Origin: Malania oleifera
Taxonomy: Eukaryota > Streptophyta > Magnoliopsida > Santalales > Ximeniaceae
Assembly: GCF_029873635.1 (NCBI RefSeq)
Contig: NC_080423.1
Location: forward strand, 94,707,191 to 94,771,190
DNA length: 64,000 nucleotides
Reading direction: 5' to 3'
Part shown: piece after piece, positions 10,536-21,760 of the stretch
Numbering within the stretch: the stretch's first letter is position 1
Layout of the letters: every line of letters begins with the position of its first letter
The notes under the pieces: model-generated
What the model was told of the DNA's origin: nothing
The model's database searches: none
The model's input: only the letters and a program-made list of their open reading frames with translations
Made by a program: the position numbers and the translations under genes

Positions 10536-11592
10536 CCTGAATATAAATTTTTTTTTTTTTTCAGGATTTCATCGAGATCGAGCTTAGAGAGCTCGAGGTT
10601 CTATAACATTATTGGGAAATAGTAAAAGAAAATGGTATATTTTTATGTTAATTATGAGATGCAAAAATTTATGTTTTACGTCCTTATATTTTAAGTCTGT
10701 GGAGAAAAGAAAGTTTGTGAACATACTGAATTATTTTGGGAGTTATGTAGATTTATGGAAATGCAGGTGTTGGATGATTTAATATGGATTATAGTTAGAA
10801 TTAGTAAACTTTGGTATTATGTTATGTGGAGACTATGGTTATCGTTTTCCGCTGCGTACATTATGGTTTATCAGGATATGATAAGGTATAATGCGCCGGT
10901 CCCGGCTTTAAGGGTTCGGGGCGTTACACTTACACTCTCACCTACCCATATTTGCATAAATCTTTGAGAGTAGATATTAAGACTACATTAAGCTTATCAT
11001 ATCTTATCATTCTGTAGTGTGTTGATTGTATTGGTGCAAATTTGCTTGATTTAGAAGCACATAATTTGTACGCAAACTTTATTGTGAAATCTAGTGTATT
11101 CCAGGCGTGGGCCTGAAAAGGGAGACTAGCCCTATTGTATAGTCCCAGATTGGCTTAGACCAGATTAGAAAAGCTAGGTGCACCATCCTGGTAAGGTGTA
11201 GGTTAAGGTCATGCCCGTTAATTGACCTAGTTGTAACCAGTGTCGCTCTACCCATTAAGTGAGCTTTAGTGGAATCCTCGGGCTTGCAAGTTAGAGGCGG
11301 GGACGTAAGCAGTTGACCGAACCCCAATAACATATCCTATGTCATTCTCTTTCCTTGCACTATTTAATTTTTCGCAGTTATTTGTTTATATTTCAAATTC
11401 TGTGAATGCTTGGGAAATACTTAGATTGTGTTAATTGTTTAAATATTTGCTCAGTTATTTATCTGCGTTATTGAGGAATGCTTAGACGACCCTAGGTTGA
11501 GTTATACTGTTGTTGGATTAGATAATCCTAGGAAGAATTTTTAAATCTCCAATTCACCCCCTTCTTGGGATTGCACCAAAGCTAACATGTTC

Positions 11593-11965
11593 TAAAAAAA
11601 TATACCTACACCTTTCGTGAAGCATCATCGATAAATGTCAAAAAAATATTTGTTGCTGCCTAAAGTTCCCAACTCCATAGGATCACAAACATCAGAGTGT
11701 ATCAAACTCAACAACTCTGATCTTCTCTTTGTAAAGGGAATTAAATGAGACTCTATGATGTTTTCCAAATAAACAATTATCACAAGGGTTTAATAGTGTA
11801 CCTTTAGACACGGTGATGAGTACCTTATTCGCCAATGTGAACAACCCTTTCTCTCGCATGTGTCCAAGTCTCTTATGCCAAAAATTTGGTGATGCCCCTT
11901 ATTTAGTTGCATTAAGGCTGTCTATCATTACTTTCACATGGGTCTTGAACGGGTTATCGCAAATG
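11593..11965 (-). pseudogene. Copia D GAG-pre-integrase and integrase start
   Basis: On the minus strand, NFWHKRLGHMREKG (about 11880) and LLNPCDNCLFGKHHRVSF (about 11790) are the GAG-pre-integrase zinc block. FIDDASRKV follows at about 11610-11640 and holds the first catalytic aspartate of the integrase core. In-frame stops occur, for example just after SRKV. The frame is continued at 6733 (past E) and at 14292 (past G). Confidence 0.88.
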
Positions 11966-12346
11966 TGACGACCTGCTTAATTTTCACATTTTTTTATATA
12001 TAATAAAATTAATATCGTAAATTTCAGCAGATTATAATCCACCTGGACCCGTGGGTACCAGGGATACATCAGAACACATAACGGAAGCCTAAGCAGTAGG
12101 AAACATACAATCACGTTATCATAAATACCAAAACATCCATCACAATACCATAAATACCAGAGTCACTATATTCACCGTATTTCAGTATATACATCCCAAA
12201 AATAAAATCTAGGGACATTTCGCACAAAATCCAACCGTCCCTACTAAAACTTACCCTTCAAAGAGGGCAGACAAATAGCACTAGATCAGCGGGGCTTTTC
12301 CCGCTCTCCTATCTGGGGCTCTTGAAAAGTTTATAAAATTTTGGGG

Positions 12347-12360
12347 TGAGACACCTCTTA
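12347..12360 (-). other. Conserved LTR stem-loop, copy in G
   Basis: The minus strand reads TAAGAGGTGTCTCACCCC, the same position and 3' flank as in A1. Confidence 0.6.
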
Positions 12361-12463
12361 GTAAAGGAAATAAACTAATACCAGTGTGTGACAACATGAG
12401 TATTATGTGTTATACATATACCATACAGAACATATTTAGTAGCTGTTTTGTCAAATCTGGGAA

Positions 12464-12466
<3 letters not shown>

Positions 12467-12510
<44 letters not shown>
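12467..12510. repeat. (AT)n microsatellite
   Basis: A pure AT run of about 44 bp inside LTR G. Confidence 0.9.
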
Positions 12511-12512
<2 letters not shown>

Positions 12513-12998
12513 TCAAAACATGGCAGAATATACTGCACTTTCATAAACATATATAATCTCATAGAATAATAATACAAAAACATTCCTGGTAGGTTAGCTG
12601 GTTGTTGTCATGTATTACCCCCACATGATTGGGTTGTGTGGCCCGAAGGTGGGACCTGACAATGGTTGGCCGACCACTGCCAAGTCAAAAGTACAGTCTG
12701 TAAGTCTGATGGGTCTGCCTGACCTGATCCGTACACCAGAGGCGCTCACACACTTCTTAAAACCACATCGATCATCCAATCTCACACCACTTCATACAAT
12801 GGCGTTAACACATATATTATGATCATGAAGACCATGGACACATAGCAACGGTACCATGCAAGTGCTAACTTAGACCAAGTCAATCAGGTTTTGATTTCAT
12901 ATAACATATACTGAAACTGTGATACATGGATATCTCATATCATTAATTATCAAATCAATCATATCATTTTTATATATATGTATATCATGAAAAATCAT

Positions 12999-13275
12999 CG
13001 GCCCGTACGCCGGTATTTCACATTTTACCATAGCTCGGCCCGTACGCCGGCAAGTCATAGCACAGTTCGTACGCTGGCAAATCACATCCACAGCTCGGCC
13101 CATACGCCGGCAAACATATCATAGCACAACTCGTACCCTAGAAAATGACATCCATAACACGACCTGTACGCCGGCAAAATATATCCATAGCTCAGCTCGT
13201 ATGCTGGCAAATCATACACATAGCACGACCCGTACACCGGCAAACCATATAAAAATCTTGGCTCATATGCCATTT
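12999..13275 (-). repeat. Minisatellite with CGTACGCCGGC core in LTR G
   Basis: About nine degenerate units of 29-40 bp follow each other, each with a form of GGCCCGTACGCCGGCAAA followed by TCATAGCAC-like sequence. The best copies are near 13000, 13040, 13100 and 13160. The core is rich in CG, CCGG and GTAC sites, in contrast to the AT-rich surroundings. Confidence 0.85.
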
Positions 13276-13890
13276 TTTCCATTATAAAAATCCGTATCAT
13301 AATCACATTTCCAGAAACTAGTATTTCATAACAATTTCTACTCATGCCACAATGAACAGGTTTTTTATATATTCAACATACCATCATTTTCAACAGTTTT
13401 TTTTCAAATATAAATCATAATATGAACATATTTACTTTCCTGAAATCAAATGCTATATATACATACATTTTCTTAAAAAGAACTAACTTAGTTTATCCCC
13501 TTACCTAATTCCTGAAAAGCCTCTAAGAAAATCTGTCCCGCACCCGCAGGGTTCCCAACTCAACACTCTAGAAACAGCATTCCCCAGAACTAAAGTTCAG
13601 TATTTCTACGCATATAACACTTCCGATAACTGTAAATTAACCAAATACTAAGTAGAAAGTCTTACCCTGGATTTGGGATGGTTTCCAACTCAGCCCCATC
13701 AACGATCTGCTCCGGTAGACTTGCAAAGAATTTTCCTAGGAGTGTCATGGTGGCTTCTGATCATCGAACTGGCAGAAATTTGGCCCGAAATCAAATAGAG
13801 AAGGAGGAGGGACCGAAGGGTAGGAGAGAGAAATGATATGCACAGAAAATTTCAGCTGAAAATGAACTTTAGGCCTATTTAAATTGTGGC

Positions 13891-14167
13891 CTTCGTCGAC
13901 GAGTCACGTCACCTCATCGACGAGCCACATCACCTCATCGACGAGCCATGTCACCTCGTTGATGAGGTCAATACAAAATTCGTCAACGAACTCTCCCCTT
14001 TGTCGATGAAATTCAGAAACCCCAGAATCATCCCCTCGGTATTTCCTCATCGACGAACTATGTCACCTCGTTGACAAGCCCAATTATATTTTCGTCAACG
14101 AATCCCATCCTTGTCGACAAGCTCCTGTTATACCCTCGTCGACGAGTCCCCTGTATTCGTCAACGAG
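13891..14167. repeat. Array of CGTCGACGAG palindromes in LTR G
   Basis: About ten variants (CGTCGACGAG, CATCGACGAG, CGTCAACGAA, TGTCGACAAG) occur in 280 bp. On the minus strand they lie just upstream of TTTAAATA at about 13876-13883, the likely TATA region of this LTR. Confidence 0.82.
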
Positions 14168-14291
14168 GAGCTGAAAAATTCCTGGGATTTATCCTTTCCA
14201 AAATGCAATGTCGTCAACTACCTCCTTATGTTTCTGGTTTCCATTTCCCTCTCTTTTATTATTTAAATACCATTATTCTACAGGTCATTAT

Positions 14292-14976
14292 AGAAAATGT
14301 GTCCCCGAGTGACAACCATGATTCCCTTTTCTAACTTCCAATTGCCATTTCTGAAATGGTTGTCGTAGCCCTATCAATTAAGGGCTGCTCTGAAAATAAG
14401 ATTCAATTGAAGGTCAGGGATATGCTGAACATCATTTAGAGTCACTATGTAGTCAACATTTGTCTTGATTTGAATATCTCCAATACCCACTATCTTCAAA
14501 AAACTGGTATTTACCATCCTCACAGTACCAAAGTCTCCCGCTTTGTATGAAGCGAAGAAAAAACTGTGGGGAGTGACATGGTATGAAGTTGTTGCGTCTA
14601 CCACCCACTCAGTATCATGACTTGCTACGTGAAGATATGTCTCTTCACCAGCAGAGAGAAGTGATACGTCCTCCATGTGGGTGACCAATTCACCCTCTTC
14701 CCTCTTCGGTTGGTTGCTGCTTTGACCTTGATCTCTTTGAAATTTGCAGCAATTCCTTTTAAAATGTCTAGAAATGCCACAATAAAAAATATATATATTT
14801 ACCTTGTTTATTTTTTCCATCACGTGTCTGAGATCGTCCTCTACTTTTACCTCTGCTCCTACCTCTACTCCTACCTCTCGCATTTGCTTGAGGTCTTCCT
14901 TTGTTTTTGGTGACGAGGGCATGTGTCTGATCCATGCCTGCTTCCTTTCGTATGTCTTCTTCGTTGAGTAAAGCAT
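14292..14976 (-). pseudogene. Copia D zinc knuckle and protease
   Basis: The minus-strand frame contains a CCHC knuckle (CGISRHFKRNC, whose first cysteine is supplied by FYC just before it) at about 14755-14800 and an arginine-rich linker. The protease block reads WVVDATTSYHVTP at about 14570-14605, where copia proteases normally have WVVDTGASYH; the loss of the D-T/S-G triad implies an inactive enzyme. PDLQLNLI-like sequence at the end matches the protease C-terminus. The segment continues across LTR G into 11965. Confidence 0.88.
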
Positions 14977-15485
14977 CCTTGAACAATGATACTACCAGCT
15001 TCTCCCAATTTTCTGATAGAGAATTAAGCAGTAATAAGGCTTGAACTTCATCATTAAGCTTCAACTCTACTTTGACGAGCTGGTTTACCAAGTTTTAAAA
15101 CTCACAGGTGTGCTCGGCTGTGGAGGTTTTGCTTTTCAGCTTCATGTTTGTTAGTTATCTCATAAGGAGGGTTTTATTTCTAACTGTCTTAGCCTGATAC
15201 ATATCCTCCAAATTTTTTCCAGAGGGCATAGGCTTCGGTCTCCTGGGAAACATGATGGAATACACTGTGGTCTTTTAATTGTCGAATATAACCAACAATT
15301 TTCTTATTCATTTTATCCCAATTTTGTTTAGACATTGATACGGGTTGCTTACCTTAATCTTCCAATGGATCTGCCAGATCCCTGCAATTCAAGAAATCAT
15401 CTATCCTCGGTCTCCATAGAGTATATGAAGTCGTCAATATGACCATGGCTCTAGATCCTAAATCTTCCATGGAATGGACTTGAGT
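14768..15485 (-). pseudogene. Copia D gag (UBN2-type)
   Basis: Reading on the minus strand from about 15468, a start MEDLGSRAMV is followed by SYTLWRPRIDDFL, typical of copia gag N-termini, then by frameshifts and stops. The later block LNDEVQALLLLNSLSENWEKLVVSL at about 15015-15085 is the conserved gag core, and an R/G/S-rich stretch precedes the zinc knuckle. The protein would form the virus-like particle that packages element RNA. Confidence 0.82.
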
Positions 15486-16104
15486 TTTTTGTTCTTACTT
15501 GCTCAAACGATATAATTAGAGCAAAATCACACAAAACTAACTACACGACTATGTCCAAAACGGCCCAAAACCTTAGGAACAAGTCTAACTTGGTAAAAAA
15601 AAAAAAAAAAGACCAAAAATGGGCTAACTCAACCCAAAAACCCGTTCTAGAGTGAGTTGACTAAGTAACGGAATATTCCCTCGCTGTTATGACGTCATCT
15701 AAGCTGACGTGGCGCTGATGACATGCTAGTGGGACTTGGAAATGATGTGGCAATAGGGCCGATGACGACGTGGTGGTGGATCTCATCGATGATGTGGCAG
15801 TCGGTCTCGCGATGATGTGGCAATGGGTCCCAGCGATGCTGTGGCAATGGGATGTGGTGATGATGTGGCATGCTGTCGTGGCACCTTTGTCAACCTTTAG
15901 CAAAATAGAATTGCTGGAACAACTTGTTCAATAAAAAAAACTGGGAAAGAAATTGGATTTTGCTGCAGCCCATGTGGCTTTGTCTAGAGTCAGTTTTTAA
16001 CGTCATTTTCACCGTTGTAACCGTCTCAACACGAACTATACGATGGTATGATCGAATTGAAGTTTTGAGCAACTCGAAAAACTTGTCGGGAACCTCCCAA
16101 CACT
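15486..16104 (-). other. Copia D 5' untranslated leader
   Basis: This stretch lies between the primer site and the gag start. It has a poly(A) run (15595-15610) and several GATGATGTGGCA-like repeats at about 15735-15870. No convincing gene is seen on either strand. Confidence 0.5.
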
Positions 16105-16116
16105 GCTCTGATACCA
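16105..16116 (-). other. Primer-binding site of copia D
   Basis: The minus strand reads TGGTATCAGAGC two bases after the LTR end. This is the standard complement of the 3' end of plant initiator tRNA-Met and fixes the element's orientation. Confidence 0.92.
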
Positions 16117-16118
16117 CT

Positions 16119-16559
16119 TGTTGGGAAAACCTGGATAGAAATCAGAGATAAAAACACACGTAGAAGGACGCCCAGATATACGTGGTTCAGCCAGTTCTAG
16201 CCTATGTCAACGAGAGAGATAGCTATTATATGTATTTTCTGAAAATGCAAAGGAGGAGGAGGAGGAGGAGGAGACAAAATTCTCACTCAAAACTCTCTTA
16301 ACTCTCACGGCAGTCTTTGCCTACACTAGCTCACTTCCGTCAACTCATTCTTCACTGTTATGATTTACATTCTCAACACATACCTATTTATATACAGAGG
16401 AGGATTAATCACTCGAGAAAATTTGCCACAATCATGCTCAAATTTCGCTCCTGATTTTGTGGAGAACCATTCATAGGTGATTAATGGAGAAAAAACTGCA
16501 GGAGAAAACCTGAATATCTGCTCTATAATTTGTGCCTTAATTAGGGTATGTACCCATCA
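16119..16559 (-). repeat. 5' LTR of copia D (441 bp)
   Basis: On the minus strand it starts TGATGGGTACATACCC and ends GGTTTTCCCAACA, next to the primer site. TATAAATA on the minus strand at 16385-16392 is the likely TATA box. An (AGG)n run lies at about 16252-16275. The 3' LTR must lie left of the window, so LTR divergence cannot be measured. Confidence 0.85.
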
Positions 16560-17912
16560 ATTCTCTTGTAGTGGATGGAATCACTTTTAGATTCTTAATT
16601 GAGCTAGTAATCGCTGAACTACTAAGCATGAGTCTTATGGACGTAGTGACTACATACCTATACGGATCGTTGGATAGTGAAATTTATATGAAAGTCCCTA
16701 AAGGATTTAAATTTCCTGAAGCAAAGCCCAAAAATTTATATTCAATTAAACTCCAACGTTATTTATATGGATTAAAATGATCTAGATACATGTGGTACAA
16801 TTGATTAAGTGAATACCTTGTGAAAGAAAGATTCATAAACGATCCAATTTGTCAATGTGTTTTTATTTAAATATCAGAATCCAGATTTGCTATAATTTTT
16901 GTTTATGTTGATGATTTGAATTTAGTTGGGACTCTTGAAGAGCTCACTAAAATTGCTAATTATTTAATAGTGGAATTTGAGATGAAAGATTTAGGAAAGA
17001 AAAAATATTGTCTTGACCTACAGATTGAACATGCAAATGGCGGAATTATTGTTCATCAATCTAAATATACCGAAAAGGTAGTAAGGCAATTCTATATGGA
17101 CAAAGTTTATCCTTTGAGATCTATAATGATGGTGTGATTACTTGATGTTAAGAAGGATCCATTTCAACTTCATGATAAGGGGGGAAATTACTTGGGCCTG
17201 AAGTACCATATTTAAGTGCTATCAGCTCTTTAATGTATCTAGCCAATTGTACAAGACCCGACATTGCTTTTACTGTAAATCTACTAGTAAGATATAACCC
17301 TGCTCCTACTTGGTGACACTAGAATAATATTAAGCACATTCTGCGCTATTTGAGAGGTACATCTAATTTGAGTTTATTTTATTCATTTGATTCCAAATCT
17401 CAACTAGTAGGATAGACATATGTTGGATATCTATCTAAACCTCACAATGCTAAATCTCAAATTGGATATATATTTCTTTACTTAAAAACTGTTATGTCTT
17501 GAAAATCAGTAAAATAGACGATTACAATAACATCCTCCAATCATTCTGAAATACTAGCTATCCATGAAGCTAGTAGATAATGCGTGTGGCTCAGATAAAT
17601 GATTTCTCATATCCAAGCAAATTGTGGTCTTCAATCAATTAAGGATATTCCAAAAGTTTTATATGAAAACAAAGTTGCATGTATAGCTCAATTGAGAGGA
17701 GGATACAAAAAGGGTGGCAGAACAAATCATATATCTTCAAAATTTTTCTATATACATGAAATCCAGAAGAATGGTGATATAAATATTAAGTAGATCCGAT
17801 CAAGTGATAATCTAGCATATTTGTTCACTAAAACTTTACCTACCACAACATTCAAGAAATTGGTTCATCTCATCGGAATGAAACATCTTAAATATCTAAG
17901 CAGAAAGAGTTA
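16560..17912 (+). pseudogene. Copia H reverse transcriptase and RNase H, broken
   Basis: The plus strand carries the C-terminal half of a copia polyprotein directly after LTR D. RT blocks are LMDVVTTYLYGSLDSEIYMK (16630-16690), LYGLK, and the active site VYVDDLNLVGT near 16905-16930, which is intact. Then come GKKKYCLDLQIEH, the RNase H part with YLANCTRPDIAF (about 17240-17275) and HILRYLRGTSN, and the tail KTLPTTTFKKLVHLIGM. About ten in-frame stops are present. The N-terminal part is displaced to the left of the window by D. Confidence 0.9.
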
Positions 17913-17938
17913 ATGTATGGGTGATATCCAAAGGGAAG

Positions 17939-18250
17939 TGTTATGAAAATATGAATGGTTGTCACCCCTTCATCATCCATCCCTTCATCTTCCACCCCTT
18001 CATCTCCTATAAAAGGGTCTTCTCCCTCTCATTTTTGTAATACATAGAAAAATACTTGAAGAGAGTAGGCATATAGAAAGGATGAGAGAAGATGAAAGAT
18101 AAAGAGAAAAAGTGATATTTTGTACAAGGCCGGTTCCAAATCTTTTTGTAATTCCTCCTAAGATAGTGAAGTTTTTTATCTCATTCGCCCGTAGAGTAGG
18201 CATACCCGAACCACGTAAATTTCTGTCTCATCTTTATTTATTTTTCTACA
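17939..18250 (+). repeat. 3' LTR of copia H (about 312 bp)
   Basis: A purine tract (AAAGGGAAG) is followed by TGTTATGAAAATATG. The likely end is TTTATTTTTCTACA at 18250. TATAAAAG lies at 18008-18015. The right border is inferred from the CA end and from LTR size in this copia type, without a second LTR for comparison. Confidence 0.65.
18008..18015 (+). promoter_or_regulatory. TATA box of LTR H
   Basis: TATAAAAGGG in the middle of the LTR, in the position expected for the U3/R border. Confidence 0.55.
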
Positions 18251-18300
18251 TATTTTATAACATGTTTATATGTCATTTTCTCTTCAAATATTGTAGTTAT

Positions 18301-18343
<43 letters not shown>

Positions 18344-19100
18344 TGCATTGAGTGCATTTTCTCTTCAAATATATATTTTTGTAATAACAACCTTTTGTAA
18401 ATGTAATTGGTTTCTGTTAAAACTTTCATTTTTCCTCGTCTTGAAATTCTAAGAAACTCTTTAATGATCAAAATATATAGACATAGGTAAGTAAGTCCCA
18501 ATTATTTTAAAAAATAATTAATTAACCAAATTTGTTATTACTTTTCAATTTTTAATTTTTATTTCTACTTTCTAGTTTTTATTTTTAACTTCTCTTTTTT
18601 TTTTGTGCAATTTTTAATAGTAATACTAAATGCCTCACAAGATTAATTTGGTTCGTAACTATTCATAGGAATAATGATCGAAATATTAAAAAATTAATAA
18701 AAATGATTATGTAAATTTCTTTATGAAATATCAGATCCAAGTTTCATAGTAGATGTATTTATTCTTATCACATTCCACAAAATTTTACATGAATAATTTT
18801 TAAAATTATAAATTATAATAATTATATGCAAATTTTATTACATTCTTATTTTATTTTATGTTATTTCTATAAATAAACATTCTACTAATTAAATGTAATC
18901 TAAAGAATGCACCCTATACCTATTGTATATAGCAAACTCTTATCATCTGCATTGAAAATATTTTCCTGAGATAAATAAATAAACAAATAAATAATAATAA
19001 TGATATTCAATGTAAATAACCCCATTTTAAAAATATATGATGGCATTTTAAATTGAGATTCCATGCATATTTTGTGCTTGTAATATCTCTAGCTTCATTT
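18251..19100. other. AT-rich intergenic DNA
   Basis: No gene seen. An (AT)n microsatellite lies at about 18307-18341. CATTTTCTCTTCAAATAT occurs on both sides of it (18274-18291 and 18354-18371), suggesting slippage or a small duplication. Confidence 0.6.
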
Positions 19101-19596
19101 AGGGCTTGTTTAGTGGTGAAAAATATTTTTTATTTTCTAATTTTTAATTTTTCAAAGAAATATAAAAGATCTAACTTCTTTTTAAAATATTTTTTAATTT
19201 TATATTAAAAAGGTAGAAAATAAAGTTGGGTTTGTTTAAATACGCAAAGTAAGTTTTATTTTTTATTTTTAGATTTCAAAATAATAAAAAAAGATAAATT
19301 TTTTTAAAAAAATTAAAGTCCAACTTTTGAATTTCATGCTCCCATGCACAAGTTAGAAATGTAAAAAAAAATAATAATAATAATGAAAAAATGTTTTTTA
19401 ACTTTTTTATATAAAATTTGAAAATTAAAAAAAGGTGACATTTTTATAATTATTAGAAAAAATTTAAAATAAAAAATAAATTTATTTCCACTTATTATTC
19501 ATTTTTATACAAATTTGGTCAAAATAAATAAAATTAAATAATTTTTTTAAAATAAAATAAATAATAGTAATTATTTTCCACGACTAACTGTGCCCT
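19101..19596. mobile_element. Candidate hAT-like MITE (about 496 bp)
   Basis: The left end AGGGCTTGTTTAGTGGTGAA and the reverse complement of the right end, AGGGCACAGTTAGTCGTGGA, form an imperfect terminal inverted repeat. The interior is AT-rich and non-coding. Flanking 8-bp sequences do not match well, so the call is tentative. Confidence 0.35.
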
Positions 19597-21299
19597 TGAA
19601 TTTTCTAAATATTAATTCATTATTTACTTTCTATTGTTGTTTATTTTTGACTAATTAAAAACTTTTTATGTGATTCAACATTAATATATTCAAAGTATGC
19701 ATTTATTAATTAATTATAAAAATTTGCATTAGTTAAAATATATAATATTTTTTGTATCATCATTATTTTTTATTTAAATAATATTTTTTAAGAATAAATT
19801 TTTAAAAGATAAAATATAGGCAACAAAGTGGAGAAATTCCCTTTATAATAATAGATTAGTCAAATTCGCATCCAAACCATAGAATAATTTAAAAAATTAA
19901 TAATAAATCATATTTTTCTTATTAGTCAACATAAATGAGCCTAAATGTTTTTTATTTGCCCATTTTGTCCCTATCACAAGGGCATTTTGGCTTTGTGAAA
20001 TAACGGTAGGATAGGAAGCTGCCCTTATTTTTGGCATACATGGCCCTATCTTAGATATCTCACATTAAATAAAATGGTTAATGAAAAATAAAAGATACCA
20101 TATTTTAACCTTCCACCCTCCCCCTTTTCTTGTATTATTTAATAATGATAATTTAGCGGCTTGTTTGGCTCGCTGAAATTGTTATTCATTTTAATGAGAT
20201 GGAATATAATTTAAATTTTAGAAATCAACGGAACAATTGTTCCTTAATATTCCTAATTATTTCATTAAACTGGCAATAAATAAGGACCAGGCATTTTTAT
20301 GATAAAATTTATGAATAGTTATTCCTTGTTATGGATTTATAAAATATTTCACATTATTATTTGTTTTGTAGTACTAGTAACAATATAAATTTTTTATATA
20401 ATTAATTATAACCAACCTACTAAAACTAGTCTATTTTTGAAAATAGACATTTTACAAACAATATGTAATATAATTATTTTATTTTTTAGCATAAGTTTTT
20501 GGTTATTGTATAGCCTATTAAAATAAGTAAGCCAAAAAATACTTATAATTTTTTTGGTACAGAAGAATATTTCAATGTACCAAATATTATGCAAACGGAC
20601 TAACAAGAGGTTAAATTCTTATGAGAATGTCACTGAATTACCGATATAGATTGTGACAGGTGTGGTTAGTGTGGGTACAAACACAAAAATTTAATATAGA
20701 TTTTTGATAGCATATTTAATTATTTGGAGAAGAATTTATTTTGATGTAAAGAATAAAAACTAGTTTTGTTTTATGATGGAAGATTTGATTAAGAGATTAT
20801 AATAAATATAACAATCTTTATTAAATTATTCATAAAAAAATAAAATTATTTTTTTTCAATCTTTATCAAATTTAATATCTTATTTATTACCTTAAATTAA
20901 TAGGCCGCAATCCCCCTACAAAATTATTTAAGATTAAGTTTCATACATATACAATTGATTTAGTGAGCAACTTATCAGAAGTTATACATTATCAAATTTT
21001 AAAGATTGGACGATGAGGTCGTAGTGCATCGAAGTGACAAAAAATTTAATTTCAAAACAACAGATGATTGATCATCCGTCTGCAACTTTTACTATTATGA
21101 ATTATGAGTTTTAATTTTAATTTTAAGATTTATGATTATTATTTTAACTCATTTTACTAAAATCAATATTTTTCTAATAATCAATTCACCACCAAGTTAA
21201 TTTGGGGGTAAGAAACCAAAAGATGCCCGCCATTCAAAATTCCCTGCAATAAAAAAAAAAAAAAAATTGTAAGCACAAAAGAGAAAAAGACTTATACAT
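19597..21299. other. AT-rich intergenic DNA
   Basis: No gene or clear element. GGCTTGTTTGGCTCGCTG near 20158 looks like a MITE end, but no partner end with a TSD was found. Confidence 0.5.
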
Positions 21300-21760
21300 G
21301 TAATAATGGGCCTATTTAGCATAGGGTGACCTATTTATAAATGGTTCAACCCAAACCCAATTCGTTTAATAAACAGGTTAGGCACATTTGGGTTGGGTAC
21401 CTGCCAGGTGACCACCGTTTAACTTTATATATATATATTACATTAAAAAAATATATTAATTAAAGAGATGTACTATTCTCTATATTTTATATTTTTTTGT
21501 TAAGATATTAATAAATAAAATAAAAAGTGTTGTTTTTATATTTTTAAAAAATCTCACTTTATATGAAATGTTTTAAAAAATTTTAAAAATAAATTATATT
21601 TTTAAACAAGTATCCAATTATTAAATGGGCGTATTTAAGTTTATATGTTAGTCACTTGTTGTTAATAAACAGGTCAACCCGAGTCCAAACTCGTTTAACC
21701 CTTACCCATTTATAACCCGTCCAAACCTGACCCGCTAACCCGTTTTGCCACTCCCGTAAA
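21300..21760. repeat. Foldback-like repeat with AACCCGTTTA motifs
   Basis: CCCAATTCGTTTAATAAACAGG at about 21357 and several AACCCG/CGGGTT-like words at 21660-21750 resemble a widespread plant MITE type that can fold on itself. Exact ends and a TSD were not found. Confidence 0.4.

Larger units (their letters stand above)
8285..10928 (+). mobile_element. Solo LTR F (gypsy type, 2644 bp) inside LTR E
   Basis: Starts TGTAAAGACCC and ends GGTTCGGGGCGTTACA, with CTTAC at 8280-8284 and again at 10929-10933 as a perfect TSD. No internal region is present. It contains (AT)n runs (8508-8672), a 59-bp tandem duplication (9694-9810), a donor-like CAGGTAAG at 9292-9299, two copies of a GGGCTTGCTGAGTAAGG module (about 10080 and 10255), the conserved stem-loop (10522-10535) and an acceptor-like T-run ending TCAG at 10564. 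LTRs A and I share this layout. Confidence 0.92.
6734..11587 (+). mobile_element. Solo LTR E (probably copia-type, about 2.2 kb), split by solo LTR F
   Basis: Begins TGTTGACCTTATAGG at 6734 and ends CACCAAAGCTAACA at 11587, with TGTTC repeated on both sides (6729-6733 and 11588-11592) as a perfect 5-bp TSD. Without F it is about 2.2 kb, the same size as LTR C (2228 bp). C shares its start (TTTTGAT-ATGACAAAT) and its end (CAATTCACCCCC, then CTTGGGA). No internal coding region follows, so it is a solo LTR left by recombination. The assignment to copia rests on remembered similarity of LTR ends and is less certain than the structure. Confidence 0.88.
11966..14291 (-). mobile_element. Solo LTR G (gypsy type, minus strand, 2326 bp)
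   Basis: Read on the minus strand it starts TATAATGACCTG and ends CAGGTCGTCACA. This is the TGTAATGACC...GTCACA pattern of the gypsy LTRs here, with one change in the first dinucleotide. Flanks GCAAA (11961-11965) and GAAAA (14292-14296) match at four of five bases, an aged TSD. It sits between two parts of the copia D gag/pre-integrase frame. It contains a CGTCGACGAG array, a minisatellite with CGTACGCCGGC cores, and the conserved stem-loop. Confidence 0.83.
5366..16559 (-). mobile_element. Ty1/copia retrotransposon D, interrupted by E, G and A1
   Basis: A minus-strand copia element is spread over four remaining pieces: 14292-16559, 11593-11965, 5366-6733, and a missing part beyond A1. The domain order on the minus strand is 5' LTR, tRNA-Met primer site, gag with zinc knuckle, protease, GAG-pre-integrase, integrase and start of reverse transcriptase. 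Homology continues on each side of insertions E and G once they are ignored, which confirms that they are later insertions. It inserted in element H; only the right-hand H flank (from 16560) is visible. Stops and lost catalytic residues make it dead. Confidence 0.9.

Noticed and set aside
15730-15870. GATGATGTGGCA repeats as a coding tandem repeat
   Set aside because: They lie in the leader of copia D between primer site and gag; frames are broken and no protein family fits.
20150-20605. Possible MITE with ends TAGCGGCTTGTTTGGC and TAGTCCGTTTGC
   Set aside because: The inverted repeat is weak and no matching TSD was found.
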